Shown piece after piece: positions 1 to 5,350 of a stretch of 5,350 nucleotides of DNA (positions are counted from its first letter, which is position 1; every line of letters starts with the position of its first letter). The notes beneath the pieces were generated by a model. That model did not search any database, was not told where the DNA came from, and saw only the letters and a program-made list of their open reading frames with translations. Made by a program: the position numbers and the translations under genes. The DNA lies in the NCBI GenBank assembly GCA_947440875.1, contig CANETG010000203.1, positions 1 to 5,350 on the forward strand. The letters are read 5' to 3'. The stretch is from Bacteriovoracaceae bacterium. Its GTDB lineage: Bacteria > Bdellovibrionota > Bacteriovoracia > Bacteriovoracales > Bacteriovoracaceae.

Positions 1-914
1 CTACGGGCGTCCATTCTTTTTGCTAGTTTTTCGATCACAGAGGCCATGATCATGACTTGAGTCGGCGAATAAACCTTATAAAGTCGTCCCCGCTGAGTGA
101 GTTTTTCTTTCCGAGAAACGTATCTTTCAGAAAAAGTATTTGTTGCAATAAGCTCTCTGTCTTTGGCGAGTTTGTCTTTGGCGTTCATCACCATCTCGAG
201 GTAGGAATGAGAATAATGATCCCAATCGAGAACGGAATTTAATCGGAGAGCTTCGAGTCTGTGAAACGTAAGAACATTGATCATTCCCGAATTGAGACCC
301 ACGTGCGCCAGTCGCCACATGAGGTTATCCCTTTCCACATTCGTTTTATATTTGAGCATTTCAGCCATCCGGAAGTAGCGACCAATGGAACAAAATTCGA
401 TCTCATCGGGCCATACGGAAACTAGTCGAAAATATTTTTGAAGGTCAATTCCATCTGGTGCACTCAGATTTCTTGGTGTTTTTGGCGCCACCCAGCGGTG
501 AGCGTTAGTAATATCGATGCGGACATCTTCAGAACGAAGGATTACACCCAGAAGGATGTCATCAATCTGATTCTCTTCCCTTAAATAAGCTAAAAAGTTT
601 TTGAGATCTGAGGATTCAGTTATGACACCAGCATCTTTGGCATTTGCGATCAGAAGAGAAGACAAACCTAAATCACACTGGCCTTCGCGACTCTGGTAGG
701 TTTTCAACGTGAGATGAAAAACTGATACCGCTCTCGATTTAAGCTCTTCACCCAAACGATGCTCTTTCACCCAATTTGAAATTCGTGTGCGATCTTTGCT
801 TGTGATAATCCGAGAGTTTGCTTCTTTGTTATTCTGAAGCAGAGTCACATCGAAGCCAAAAGACTTCGTCGTTGAGATAAAAATCAGAACACAAAAAAAG
901 AGGAGGAATTTCAT
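1..914 (-). CDS. Hypothetical exported protein, 3' end missing (runs off left edge)
   Basis: I do not recognise this protein. Starting at 914 and reading leftward, the frame stays open for 304 codons and leaves the window without a stop, so the C-terminus is missing. The start is supported by AAAGGAG at 919-925, four bases before the ATG. The N-terminus is a classic Sec signal peptide: Lys2, a hydrophobic core at about residues 3-14 (FLLFFCVLIFI), then a polar stretch with a likely cleavage site after Ser-Phe-Gly20. There is no lipobox. The mature part looks soluble, is rich in charged and aromatic residues, and has only two cysteines (C80, C175). Residues about 240-275 and 285-304 look helical and basic. 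No further membrane segment, repeat or catalytic motif is evident. It is probably periplasmic or secreted. It diverges from the small exported protein gene starting at 1139, with 224 bp between them. That the frame is real rests on its length, ribosome binding site and signal peptide, not on homology. Confidence 0.8.
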   Translation of the reverse strand, partial: MKFLLFFCVLIFISTTKSFGFDVTLLQNNKEANSRIITSKDRTRISNWVKEHRLGEELKSRAVSVFHLTLKTYQSREGQCDLGLSSLLIANAKDAGVITESSDLKNFLAYLREENQIDDILLGVILRSEDVRIDITNAHRWVAPKTPRNLSAPDGIDLQKYFRLVSVWPDEIEFCSIGRYFRMAEMLKYKTNVERDNLMWRLAHVGLNSGMINVLTFHRLEALRLNSVLDWDHYSHSYLEMVMNAKDKLAKDRELIATNTFSERYVSRKEKLTQRGRLYKVYSPTQVMIMASVIEKLAKRMDAR

Positions 915-937
915 GGGACTCCTTTGAGAGGTGCGAA

Positions 938-965
938 GATATATATGAGTTCTTAATGAGCGCAA
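938..965 (-). promoter_or_regulatory. Candidate sigma70-type promoter for the exported-protein gene starting at 914
   Basis: On the minus strand, TTGCGC (965-960, 4 of 6 to TTGACA) is followed after 16 bp by TATATC (943-938, 4 of 6 to TATAAT) inside a TATATAT run. Transcription would start near 931, giving a leader of under 20 bases that still contains the AAAGGAG ribosome binding site. The position fits well, but both hexamers are imperfect and no start site has been measured. Confidence 0.35.
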
Positions 966-1129
966 AGGGCCACCAGACAGAATTAAGGAAAACCACAGAC
1001 TTCAGAAGCTTTTGGTCATTTTCAAGTCTCTTTTTAAACCATTGATTTTGATAAGATTTATAGACTTTACCACCCCACCTTCCCTCGCCCATTCTGAAAT
1101 GGTACTTGTCCCTTCACCTATTGATTCAC

Positions 1130-1134
1130 GGAGG
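1130..1134 (+). promoter_or_regulatory. Ribosome binding site that fixes the start at 1139
   Basis: GGAGG lies four bases before the ATG at 1139. An in-frame ATG also exists at 1106, but it has no Shine-Dalgarno match and would put 11 extra residues before the signal peptide. The 1139 start is therefore preferred. Confidence 0.75.
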
Positions 1135-1138
1135 TTTT

Positions 1139-1501
1139 ATGAAACTGATTTTTGTCCTCGGCTTAGGACTTATGACTTCCGCAACTTTTGCAAAAAAGAT
1201 GGAATGTGTCGGAACAACAGTCGTCTTTGATGACAACGGTACTGCGAGGTCGACTGAGACTCTTCTCAAGAAAGTTGAAAACGATAAAGGCTATACCTAC
1301 TACTTCGGTGAATCACCGGTGTTTAAGTTCTACGCCGATCACAATGATTCTGAAAAATATATCTCGCTTGAAATTTTAAATAAGAAAGACATTATCGTTG
1401 TTAGCAATCCGCGCATGGCAGTCGCAAAATTTAACGTCTCAATCGGTGGCTACTGGAAAACGTATTTTGCGTCACTAAACTGTTCTCCGAAATTCAATTA
1501 A
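1139..1501 (+). CDS. Small exported protein of unknown function (120 residues)
   Basis: I do not recognise this protein. From the ATG at 1139 it has 120 residues and a textbook Sec signal peptide: Lys2, hydrophobic core LIFVLGLGLM, and a likely cleavage after Thr-Phe-Ala18. This leaves a mature protein of about 102 residues. The mature part holds exactly two cysteines, C23 near its start and C115 near its end, which could form a disulfide closing the domain in the periplasm. The rest alternates hydrophobic and polar residues with many aromatics (YTYYF near 52-56, YWKTYF at 105-110), suggesting a small beta-rich domain. No lipobox, membrane anchor or enzyme motif is visible. It converges on nrdA, with 130 bp between the stop codons, and has no rho-independent terminator of its own. 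Upstream AT-rich sequence at 1031-1064 could hold its promoter, but no hexamer pair with proper spacing stands out. The signal peptide and ribosome binding site make the gene likely real. Confidence 0.78.
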   Translation: MKLIFVLGLGLMTSATFAKKMECVGTTVVFDDNGTARSTETLLKKVENDKGYTYYFGESPVFKFYADHNDSEKYISLEILNKKDIIVVSNPRMAVAKFNVSIGGYWKTYFASLNCSPKFN

Positions 1502-1578
1502 TCGGATGAGAAGAGACAGATGCCTGCGATTAATTTACTGGCGCATCGAAGATTAGTATTACTGGAAGGATGAGAACT

Positions 1579-1607
1579 AAAAATAGACCCCCCATTCTGG
1601 GGGGCCC
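1579..1607 (-). terminator. Rho-independent terminator of the nrdBA operon
   Basis: On the minus strand, 24 bases after the nrdA stop, six C (1604-1599), a five-base loop AGAAT and six G (1593-1588) form a perfect 6-bp GC stem. The stem can be extended by three further pairs (G-U, G-C, G-U) using 1605-1607 and 1585-1587. The T-rich tract ATTTTT follows at 1584-1579. On the plus strand the hairpin is followed by GCCCTGACAG with no T tract, so it should act mainly for nrdBA and not for the convergent small gene. Confidence 0.88.
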
Positions 1608-1631
1608 TGACAGATATCGAGAGAGGAAGTT

Positions 1632-3983
1632 TTAGCTTCCGCAGCTCACACAAGCTTCTGGATTATCAAGTGAGCACAAAAGTGCTTCAGTATCAGTCGC
1701 GACTGGAACCGCTGTTGTATTGACAGTTTCCTTGATCGTGAACTTAATGGCGTCTACCGCTGGACGGGTCCGGAGGTAGTACATCCCGGTCTTAAGACCC
1801 AGTTTCCAGGCAGCAAAGTGGAGCGAAGACAATTTACCGAAGTTAGTGTCTTCCATGTGAATGTTGAGCGACTGAGACTGATCGATGTAGGCCCCTCGAT
1901 CAGCGGCCATCTCAAGAATCGCCTTCTGCTTGATTTCCCAAACGGTCTTGTAGAGCTCTTTCAGATCGGCCGGGATCTCTGGAATGTATTGCACAGAACC
2001 GTTGTGAGCAATGATTCTGTCTTTCATTTCTTCATTCCAGAGTCCCATTCCGATAAGATCTCTGACGAGATGCTTATTCACTACCGCAAACTCTCCCGAG
2101 AGAACGCGACGAGTGTACATATTCGAAGTCACCGGCTCGATGCACTCGTTATTGCCGAGGATCTGAGACGTTGAAGCTGTCGGCATCGGCGCCATGAGAA
2201 GTGAGTTACGAACACCGTAGGTTTTGATCTTCGCTCTCAAAGTTGTCCAGTCCCAACGATTGGAGGGACGAACTTCCCACATGTCGGGCTGAAGAATTCC
2301 CTGAGAAATCGGCGATCCCTCATAGGACTCGTAGGCTCCATGTTCTTTAGCCAGATCAGCAGATGCAGAAACCGCAGCGTAATAAATAGTCTCAAAGATT
2401 TCTTTATTCAACTGCCGAGCTTCAGAAGACTCAAACGGAACTCTCAATTTAAAGAAGGCATCCGCAAGACCCTGAACACCAATCCCGATCGGGCGGTTCT
2501 TCATGTTCGAGTAACGAGCTTCTTCCACTGGGTAGTAGTTGAGATCGATGATTCGGTTAAGGTTACGAGTCACTTGGTAAGTCACTTCGTAAAGTTTTTT
2601 ATGATCAAAAGCATTGTCTTTCACAAACATCGGGAGAGCGATCGAAGCGAGGTTGCAAACAGCGATCTCTTTTTCCGACGTGTACTGCATGATTTCCGTG
2701 CAGAGGTTGGAAGACTTGATTGTACCGAGGTTTTTTTGGTTTGATTTCTCGTTGGCCGCATCTTTATAAAGCATGAAAGGCATACCCGTTTCGATCTGAG
2801 ACTGGATGACTTTGTACCAAAGGTCGCGCGCCTTTACCTTCCGGAGGCCTCTTCCTTCTTTTTCGTATTTTTCGTAGAGAGCATCGAATTCTTTTCCGTA
2901 ACAATCAGCAAGTCCCGGAGATTTGTTCGGGCACATGAGAGTCCAGTCTGCATCTGTTTCCACTCTTCTCATGAAAAGATCGTTGATCCAAAGAGCGTAG
3001 AAAAGATCACGCGCGCGCATTTCGTCTTTCCCGTGGTTCTTTTTCAGATCGAGGAAATCTTCGATGTCCGCGTGCCAAGGCTCGAGGTAAATAGCAAACG
3101 CACCCTTGCGTTTGCCGCCCCCTTGATCCACGTAGCGAGCAGTGTCGTTGAAGACACGTAACATCGGTACGATTCCATTAGAGGTCCCGTTGGTGCCTTT
3201 AATGAACGACCCCTTTGCGCGGATATTATGGATCGAAAGACCAATCCCACCAGCGGACTGAGAAATAAGAGCACACTGCTTAAGTGTCTCGTAAATTCCA
3301 TCGATCGAATCGTCTCTCATGGCAACAAGGAAGCACGATGACATCTGCGCCTTGTTTGTTCCGGCATTGAAGAGAGTCGGAGAGGCGTGAGTAAACCAGC
3401 CCTCAGAGATGAGGTGATAAGTTTTCATCGCTTCTTCAATATTGTGCGGCTGAACCCCGAGGGCCACTCTCATGAAGAGGTGCTGCGGACGCTCTACAAT
3501 CTTACCGTTTACTTTGAGGAGGTATGACTTCTCAAGAGTTTTAAATCCAAAATAATCGAATTCAAAGTCACGTGAGTAAGCAATCTCAGTCGAGATTCTG
3601 TCCTTGTATTCGCGGCAATAATCAAAAAACTCTTTGGAAATAAGCGGTTGCTTCTCGCCCGTGTACTGATCCTTGAAACCGTAGAGAGTCTCCATGGTTT
3701 CCATGAATGAGTCGGATGTCGAGCGGTGAAGATTGGCGACCGCAATTCGACCAGCAAGACGAGCATAGTCCGGATGCACTGATGTCATATACGCAGAAAC
3801 TTCTGCTGAAAGATTATCGAGTTCTTCGGTCGTGATGCCGTCAAACAAACCTTTAATCGTCCGCTGCGCGACTTGCATCGAATCAACGTGCTGATCAAGT
3901 CCGTAAGTCAGCTGAGAGATCCGATGAGTGATCTTATCGAATTGAACGGGTTCTTTTTTTCCGGAACGTGTGTGGACAAACAT
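1632..3983 (-). CDS. nrdA: Class Ia ribonucleoside-diphosphate reductase, large (alpha, R1) subunit, eukaryote-type
   Basis: This is the catalytic subunit of aerobic RNR, which reduces NDPs to dNDPs in the cytoplasm using a radical supplied by NrdB. Its 783 residues compare with 792 in human RRM1, which it matches throughout with few gaps. Residues 1-90 form the ATP-cone (FDKIT at 15-19), including D56, equivalent to human D57 of the dATP-inhibition site. The active site has C217 and C443 (redox pair), thiyl-radical C428, N426 and E430 in the NLCTE motif. Specificity loop 2 lies around 287-295 (QGGGKRKGA). Y735-Y736 continue the radical pathway. The tail ends with C778-x-x-C781-Gly-Ser, the pair that re-reduces the active site with thioredoxin or glutaredoxin. 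No intein or frameshift is present. AGGAG at 3990-3994, six bases before the ATG, supports the start. It is the second gene of the operon, 18 bp after nrdB, and ends before a strong terminator. Identification is very secure. Confidence 0.98.
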   Translation of the reverse strand: MFVHTRSGKKEPVQFDKITHRISQLTYGLDQHVDSMQVAQRTIKGLFDGITTEELDNLSAEVSAYMTSVHPDYARLAGRIAVANLHRSTSDSFMETMETLYGFKDQYTGEKQPLISKEFFDYCREYKDRISTEIAYSRDFEFDYFGFKTLEKSYLLKVNGKIVERPQHLFMRVALGVQPHNIEEAMKTYHLISEGWFTHASPTLFNAGTNKAQMSSCFLVAMRDDSIDGIYETLKQCALISQSAGGIGLSIHNIRAKGSFIKGTNGTSNGIVPMLRVFNDTARYVDQGGGKRKGAFAIYLEPWHADIEDFLDLKKNHGKDEMRARDLFYALWINDLFMRRVETDADWTLMCPNKSPGLADCYGKEFDALYEKYEKEGRGLRKVKARDLWYKVIQSQIETGMPFMLYKDAANEKSNQKNLGTIKSSNLCTEIMQYTSEKEIAVCNLASIALPMFVKDNAFDHKKLYEVTYQVTRNLNRIIDLNYYPVEEARYSNMKNRPIGIGVQGLADAFFKLRVPFESSEARQLNKEIFETIYYAAVSASADLAKEHGAYESYEGSPISQGILQPDMWEVRPSNRWDWTTLRAKIKTYGVRNSLLMAPMPTASTSQILGNNECIEPVTSNMYTRRVLSGEFAVVNKHLVRDLIGMGLWNEEMKDRIIAHNGSVQYIPEIPADLKELYKTVWEIKQKAILEMAADRGAYIDQSQSLNIHMEDTNFGKLSSLHFAAWKLGLKTGMYYLRTRPAVDAIKFTIKETVNTTAVPVATDTEALLCSLDNPEACVSCGS

Positions 3984-4001
3984 TTTTTACTCCTAAAAAG
4001 C

Positions 4002-4991
4002 TTAAAAATCCATATCAGTAGAGAACGTGAACTGCGATCCTGCAGGATCTTTTGCAGAGTTTGCAACACCCGCTTTCTGGTACTCAGAAACACGCTTCTC
4101 AAAGAAATTAGTCTTACCTTGCATTGAAATTAATTCCATCCAATCAAACGGGTTCTTCGCGTCCCAGATGCTCGAGTATCCAAGTGAGCGCATGAGGCGG
4201 TCAGCGCAGAAGCGGATGTACTCTTTCATCATCTCTGCGTTCATTCCGATGAGTGAGACCGGAAGGGCCTCGGTGATGAACTCACACTCAAACTCGACCG
4301 CTTCTTTGATGAGCTCACGGATGCGCGACTCAGAAGGTTTATTTTGAATGTAGTCTTTATAGAGCATGCACGCGAAATCGGTGTGGAGACCTTCGTCACG
4401 AGAAATGAGCTCGTTTGAGAAAGTGAGTCCTGGCATGAGGCCGCGTTTTTTTAACCAGAAGATCGAGCAGAAAGCACCCGAGAAGAAAATCCCCTCGATG
4501 GCAGCAAACGCAACCAGACGTTCAGCGAACGACTCGTTTCCGTTAATCCACTTCATCGCCCAGTCGGCTTTCTTCTTGATACACGGAATATTATCGATCG
4601 CCTGAAGAAGGTGATCCTTCTGAACCGCATCTTTAATGTAGGTATCAATCAGAAGACCATAAGTTTCTGCGTGAATGTTTTCCATCGCAACCTGGAAGCC
4701 GTAGAAAGCGCGCGCTTCAGGAATCTGAACTTCGTTATAAAAACGAAGGGCAAGATTCTCGTTGACGATTCCGTCAGAGGCCGAGAAAAACGCAAGAATG
4801 TGAGAAACAAAATGGCGTTCCGAATCGTTGAGTGATTCCCAATCATTCAGGTCTGCGTAGAGATCGATCTCTTCGGCAGTCCAGAAAGAGGCCATCGCCT
4901 TTTTGTACATTCCCCAGATTTCGTTGTGCTTAATCGGGAAAAGAACAAAACGGTCATTTGATTGTGTAAGTAATGGCTCCATGCTCGTCAT
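4002..4991 (-). CDS. nrdB: Class Ia ribonucleoside-diphosphate reductase, small (beta, R2) subunit, eukaryote-type
   Basis: This is the radical-generating subunit of aerobic RNR (329 residues). It has a ferritin-like fold holding a di-iron centre and a stable tyrosyl radical that is passed to C428 of NrdA. Ligands are D73, E104, H107, E166, E200 and H203, each matching the mouse R2 series (D139, E170, H173, E233, E267, H270). Y111 is the radical tyrosine (mouse Y177), so this is class Ia and not the Tyr-less class Ic. W37 and Y304 match the radical-transfer residues W103 and Y370. The C-terminus TDMDF resembles the eukaryotic DADF tail that docks on R1. It lacks the first ~66 residues of vertebrate R2, the regulatory extension. 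AAGGAG at 4999-5004, seven bases before the ATG at 4991, favours that start over Met4. It is the first gene of the operon, the reverse of E. coli nrdAB. Regulation by NrdR is likely from the box upstream. Confidence 0.98.
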   Translation of the reverse strand: MTSMEPLLTQSNDRFVLFPIKHNEIWGMYKKAMASFWTAEEIDLYADLNDWESLNDSERHFVSHILAFFSASDGIVNENLALRFYNEVQIPEARAFYGFQVAMENIHAETYGLLIDTYIKDAVQKDHLLQAIDNIPCIKKKADWAMKWINGNESFAERLVAFAAIEGIFFSGAFCSIFWLKKRGLMPGLTFSNELISRDEGLHTDFACMLYKDYIQNKPSESRIRELIKEAVEFECEFITEALPVSLIGMNAEMMKEYIRFCADRLMRSLGYSSIWDAKNPFDWMELISMQGKTNFFEKRVSEYQKAGVANSAKDPAGSQFTFSTDMDF

Positions 4992-5027
4992 ACCCCAACT
5001 CCTTCTTCATGATGTGTGTGGTAAGTG

Positions 5028-5055
5028 TTTATATCTGTCTTGATTTAAGCGTAAT
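5028..5055 (-). promoter_or_regulatory. Possible promoter of the nrdBA operon
   Basis: On the minus strand, TATAAA (5033-5028, 5 of 6 to TATAAT) would start transcription near 5021 and leave a leader of about 30 bases containing the AAGGAG site. The matching -35, ATTACG at 5055-5050 with a 16-bp spacer, is poor (3 of 6). Two alternatives overlap the NrdR box. One is TTGGCA at 5107-5102 (5 of 6) with only a T-rich -10 about 17 bp on. The other is TATATC at 5094-5089 with a poor -35. The sequence alone does not decide between them. Confidence 0.3.
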
Positions 5056-5082
5056 TGCTGTTCTGACATTTGAAAAGTGAAA

Positions 5083-5098
5083 AAACTAGATATAGTGG
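5083..5098. promoter_or_regulatory. NrdR box (operator) upstream of nrdB
   Basis: The 16-mer AAACTAGATATAGTGG matches the published NrdR-box consensus ACACWATATATWGTGT at 13 of 16 positions. It contains the dyad ACTA-N4-TAGT. It lies 91 bases upstream of the nrdB start. NrdR is a zinc-ribbon/ATP-cone repressor that senses (d)ATP and represses RNR operons, so a box here fits its known role. NrdR normally binds paired boxes about three helical turns apart, and no good partner sits at that distance. The nrdR gene is not in this window. Confidence 0.65.
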
Positions 5099-5124
5099 TA
5101 TTGCCAATTTTCTGACGGTTTTTA

Positions 5125-5140
5125 CTACTAAATACGGCTA
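5125..5140. promoter_or_regulatory. Weak second NrdR-like box
   Basis: CTACTAAATACGGCTA matches the NrdR consensus at only 8 of 16 positions, but its core CTAAATACGG resembles CTAGATATAG of the strong box (7 of 10). It lies exactly 42 bp from that box, four helical turns, so it would face the same side of the DNA. It could be the low-affinity partner, or chance in AT-rich sequence. Confidence 0.25.
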
Positions 5141-5350
5141 TTTCCGACAAATTTAATCGAGCAAAAACAACATATTCTTACATTAAAACATGCACAAATT
5201 GATTCGTGCTTTACAAACTTTTCGTCTTATTTTGGTGACCGGAAATTTATTCCGAGAGTTAGAGATAAAGATCCCGACCGGCACAAAGAGTGGGCCCCCC
5301 CAAACGACATAAAAAACGAAAGTGAACTCACGAAACCCTTTGGCATAACC
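5141..5350. other. Upstream intergenic region without a convincing gene
   Basis: Together with 4992-5140 this makes about 360 bp without a supported gene. Most of 5040-5230 is AT-rich. A GC-rich patch at 5271-5300 ends in TGGG followed by seven C. A minus-strand frame is open from the right edge to a stop at 5183-5185 (55 codons). It includes a hydrophobic stretch followed by a basic tail and could be the end of a membrane protein, but the length is within chance. A 40-codon plus-strand frame at 5190-5312 has no ribosome binding site. I see no RNA gene or terminator here. Confidence 0.4.

Noticed and set aside
829..1092. Minus-strand 87-codon frame overlapping the signal peptide start
   Set aside because: It is out of frame with the 304-codon exported protein, has no ribosome binding site, and its composition is unlike a real protein.
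1519..1547. GATGC...GCATC inverted repeat after the small exported-protein gene, considered as its terminator
   Set aside because: Only a 5-bp stem with a long loop and no T tract.
1818..2744. Plus-strand frames of 118 and 134 codons inside nrdA
   Set aside because: They are antisense to a highly conserved protein, have no ribosome binding sites, and are explained by the codon pattern of nrdA.
5026..5041. AGATATA core on the minus strand, considered as a second NrdR box
   Set aside because: It shares only the AT-rich core with the consensus (7 of 16), and its 57-bp spacing from the strong box is not a whole number of helical turns.
5190..5312. Plus-strand frame of 40 codons starting with ATG
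   Set aside because: No Shine-Dalgarno sequence, low-complexity end over the G/C run, and it lies in the likely control region.
5183..5350. Minus-strand frame open from the right edge for 55 codons, with a hydrophobic stretch and a basic tail, possibly the C-terminus of an upstream membrane protein
   Set aside because: The length is compatible with chance, no family is recognisable, and no start can be seen. Sequence beyond the right edge is needed.

Overview
The window looks like chromosomal DNA from a free-living or predatory Gram-negative bacterium. Strong Shine-Dalgarno sequences (AAGGAG or GGAGG) precede all four genes. Two of the genes encode proteins with Sec-type signal peptides, and GC content is moderate with no mobile DNA. 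Together with a eukaryote-type class Ia ribonucleotide reductase (RNR), this suits Bdellovibrionota (Bdellovibrio/Bacteriovorax relatives). That assignment is an inference: the same RNR subtype also occurs in Bacteroidota, Chlamydiota and others, although strong Shine-Dalgarno use argues against Bacteroidota.

Layout, left to right. Positions 1-914 (minus strand) hold a long reading frame that begins with a signal peptide at 914 and runs off the left edge after 304 codons; I do not recognise it. Positions 915-1138 are a divergent intergenic region with a plausible minus-strand promoter at 938-965. Positions 1139-1501 (plus strand) encode a 120-residue secreted protein of unknown function. Positions 1502-1631 separate two convergent genes and contain a strong rho-independent terminator (1579-1607) for the minus-strand operon. 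Positions 1632-4991 (minus strand) are a two-gene operon, transcribed nrdB (4991 to 4002) then nrdA (3983 to 1632), with 18 bp between them. Positions 4992-5350 are the upstream control region, with a good NrdR-box match at 5083-5098 and no convincing gene.

NrdA and NrdB together form the aerobic enzyme that reduces ribonucleoside diphosphates to deoxyribonucleotides. NrdB carries the di-iron centre and tyrosyl radical. NrdA carries the active-site cysteines, the allosteric sites and the C-terminal redox cysteines. Every catalytic, metal-binding and radical-transfer residue I could check is present in both, so the enzyme should be fully active. Both subunits resemble eukaryotic R1/R2 far more than the E. 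coli enzyme. The NrdR box suggests repression by NrdR, whose gene is not in the window. I see no new multi-gene system here. The least explained parts are the two signal-peptide proteins at the left and the unusual arrangement of the nrd control region.
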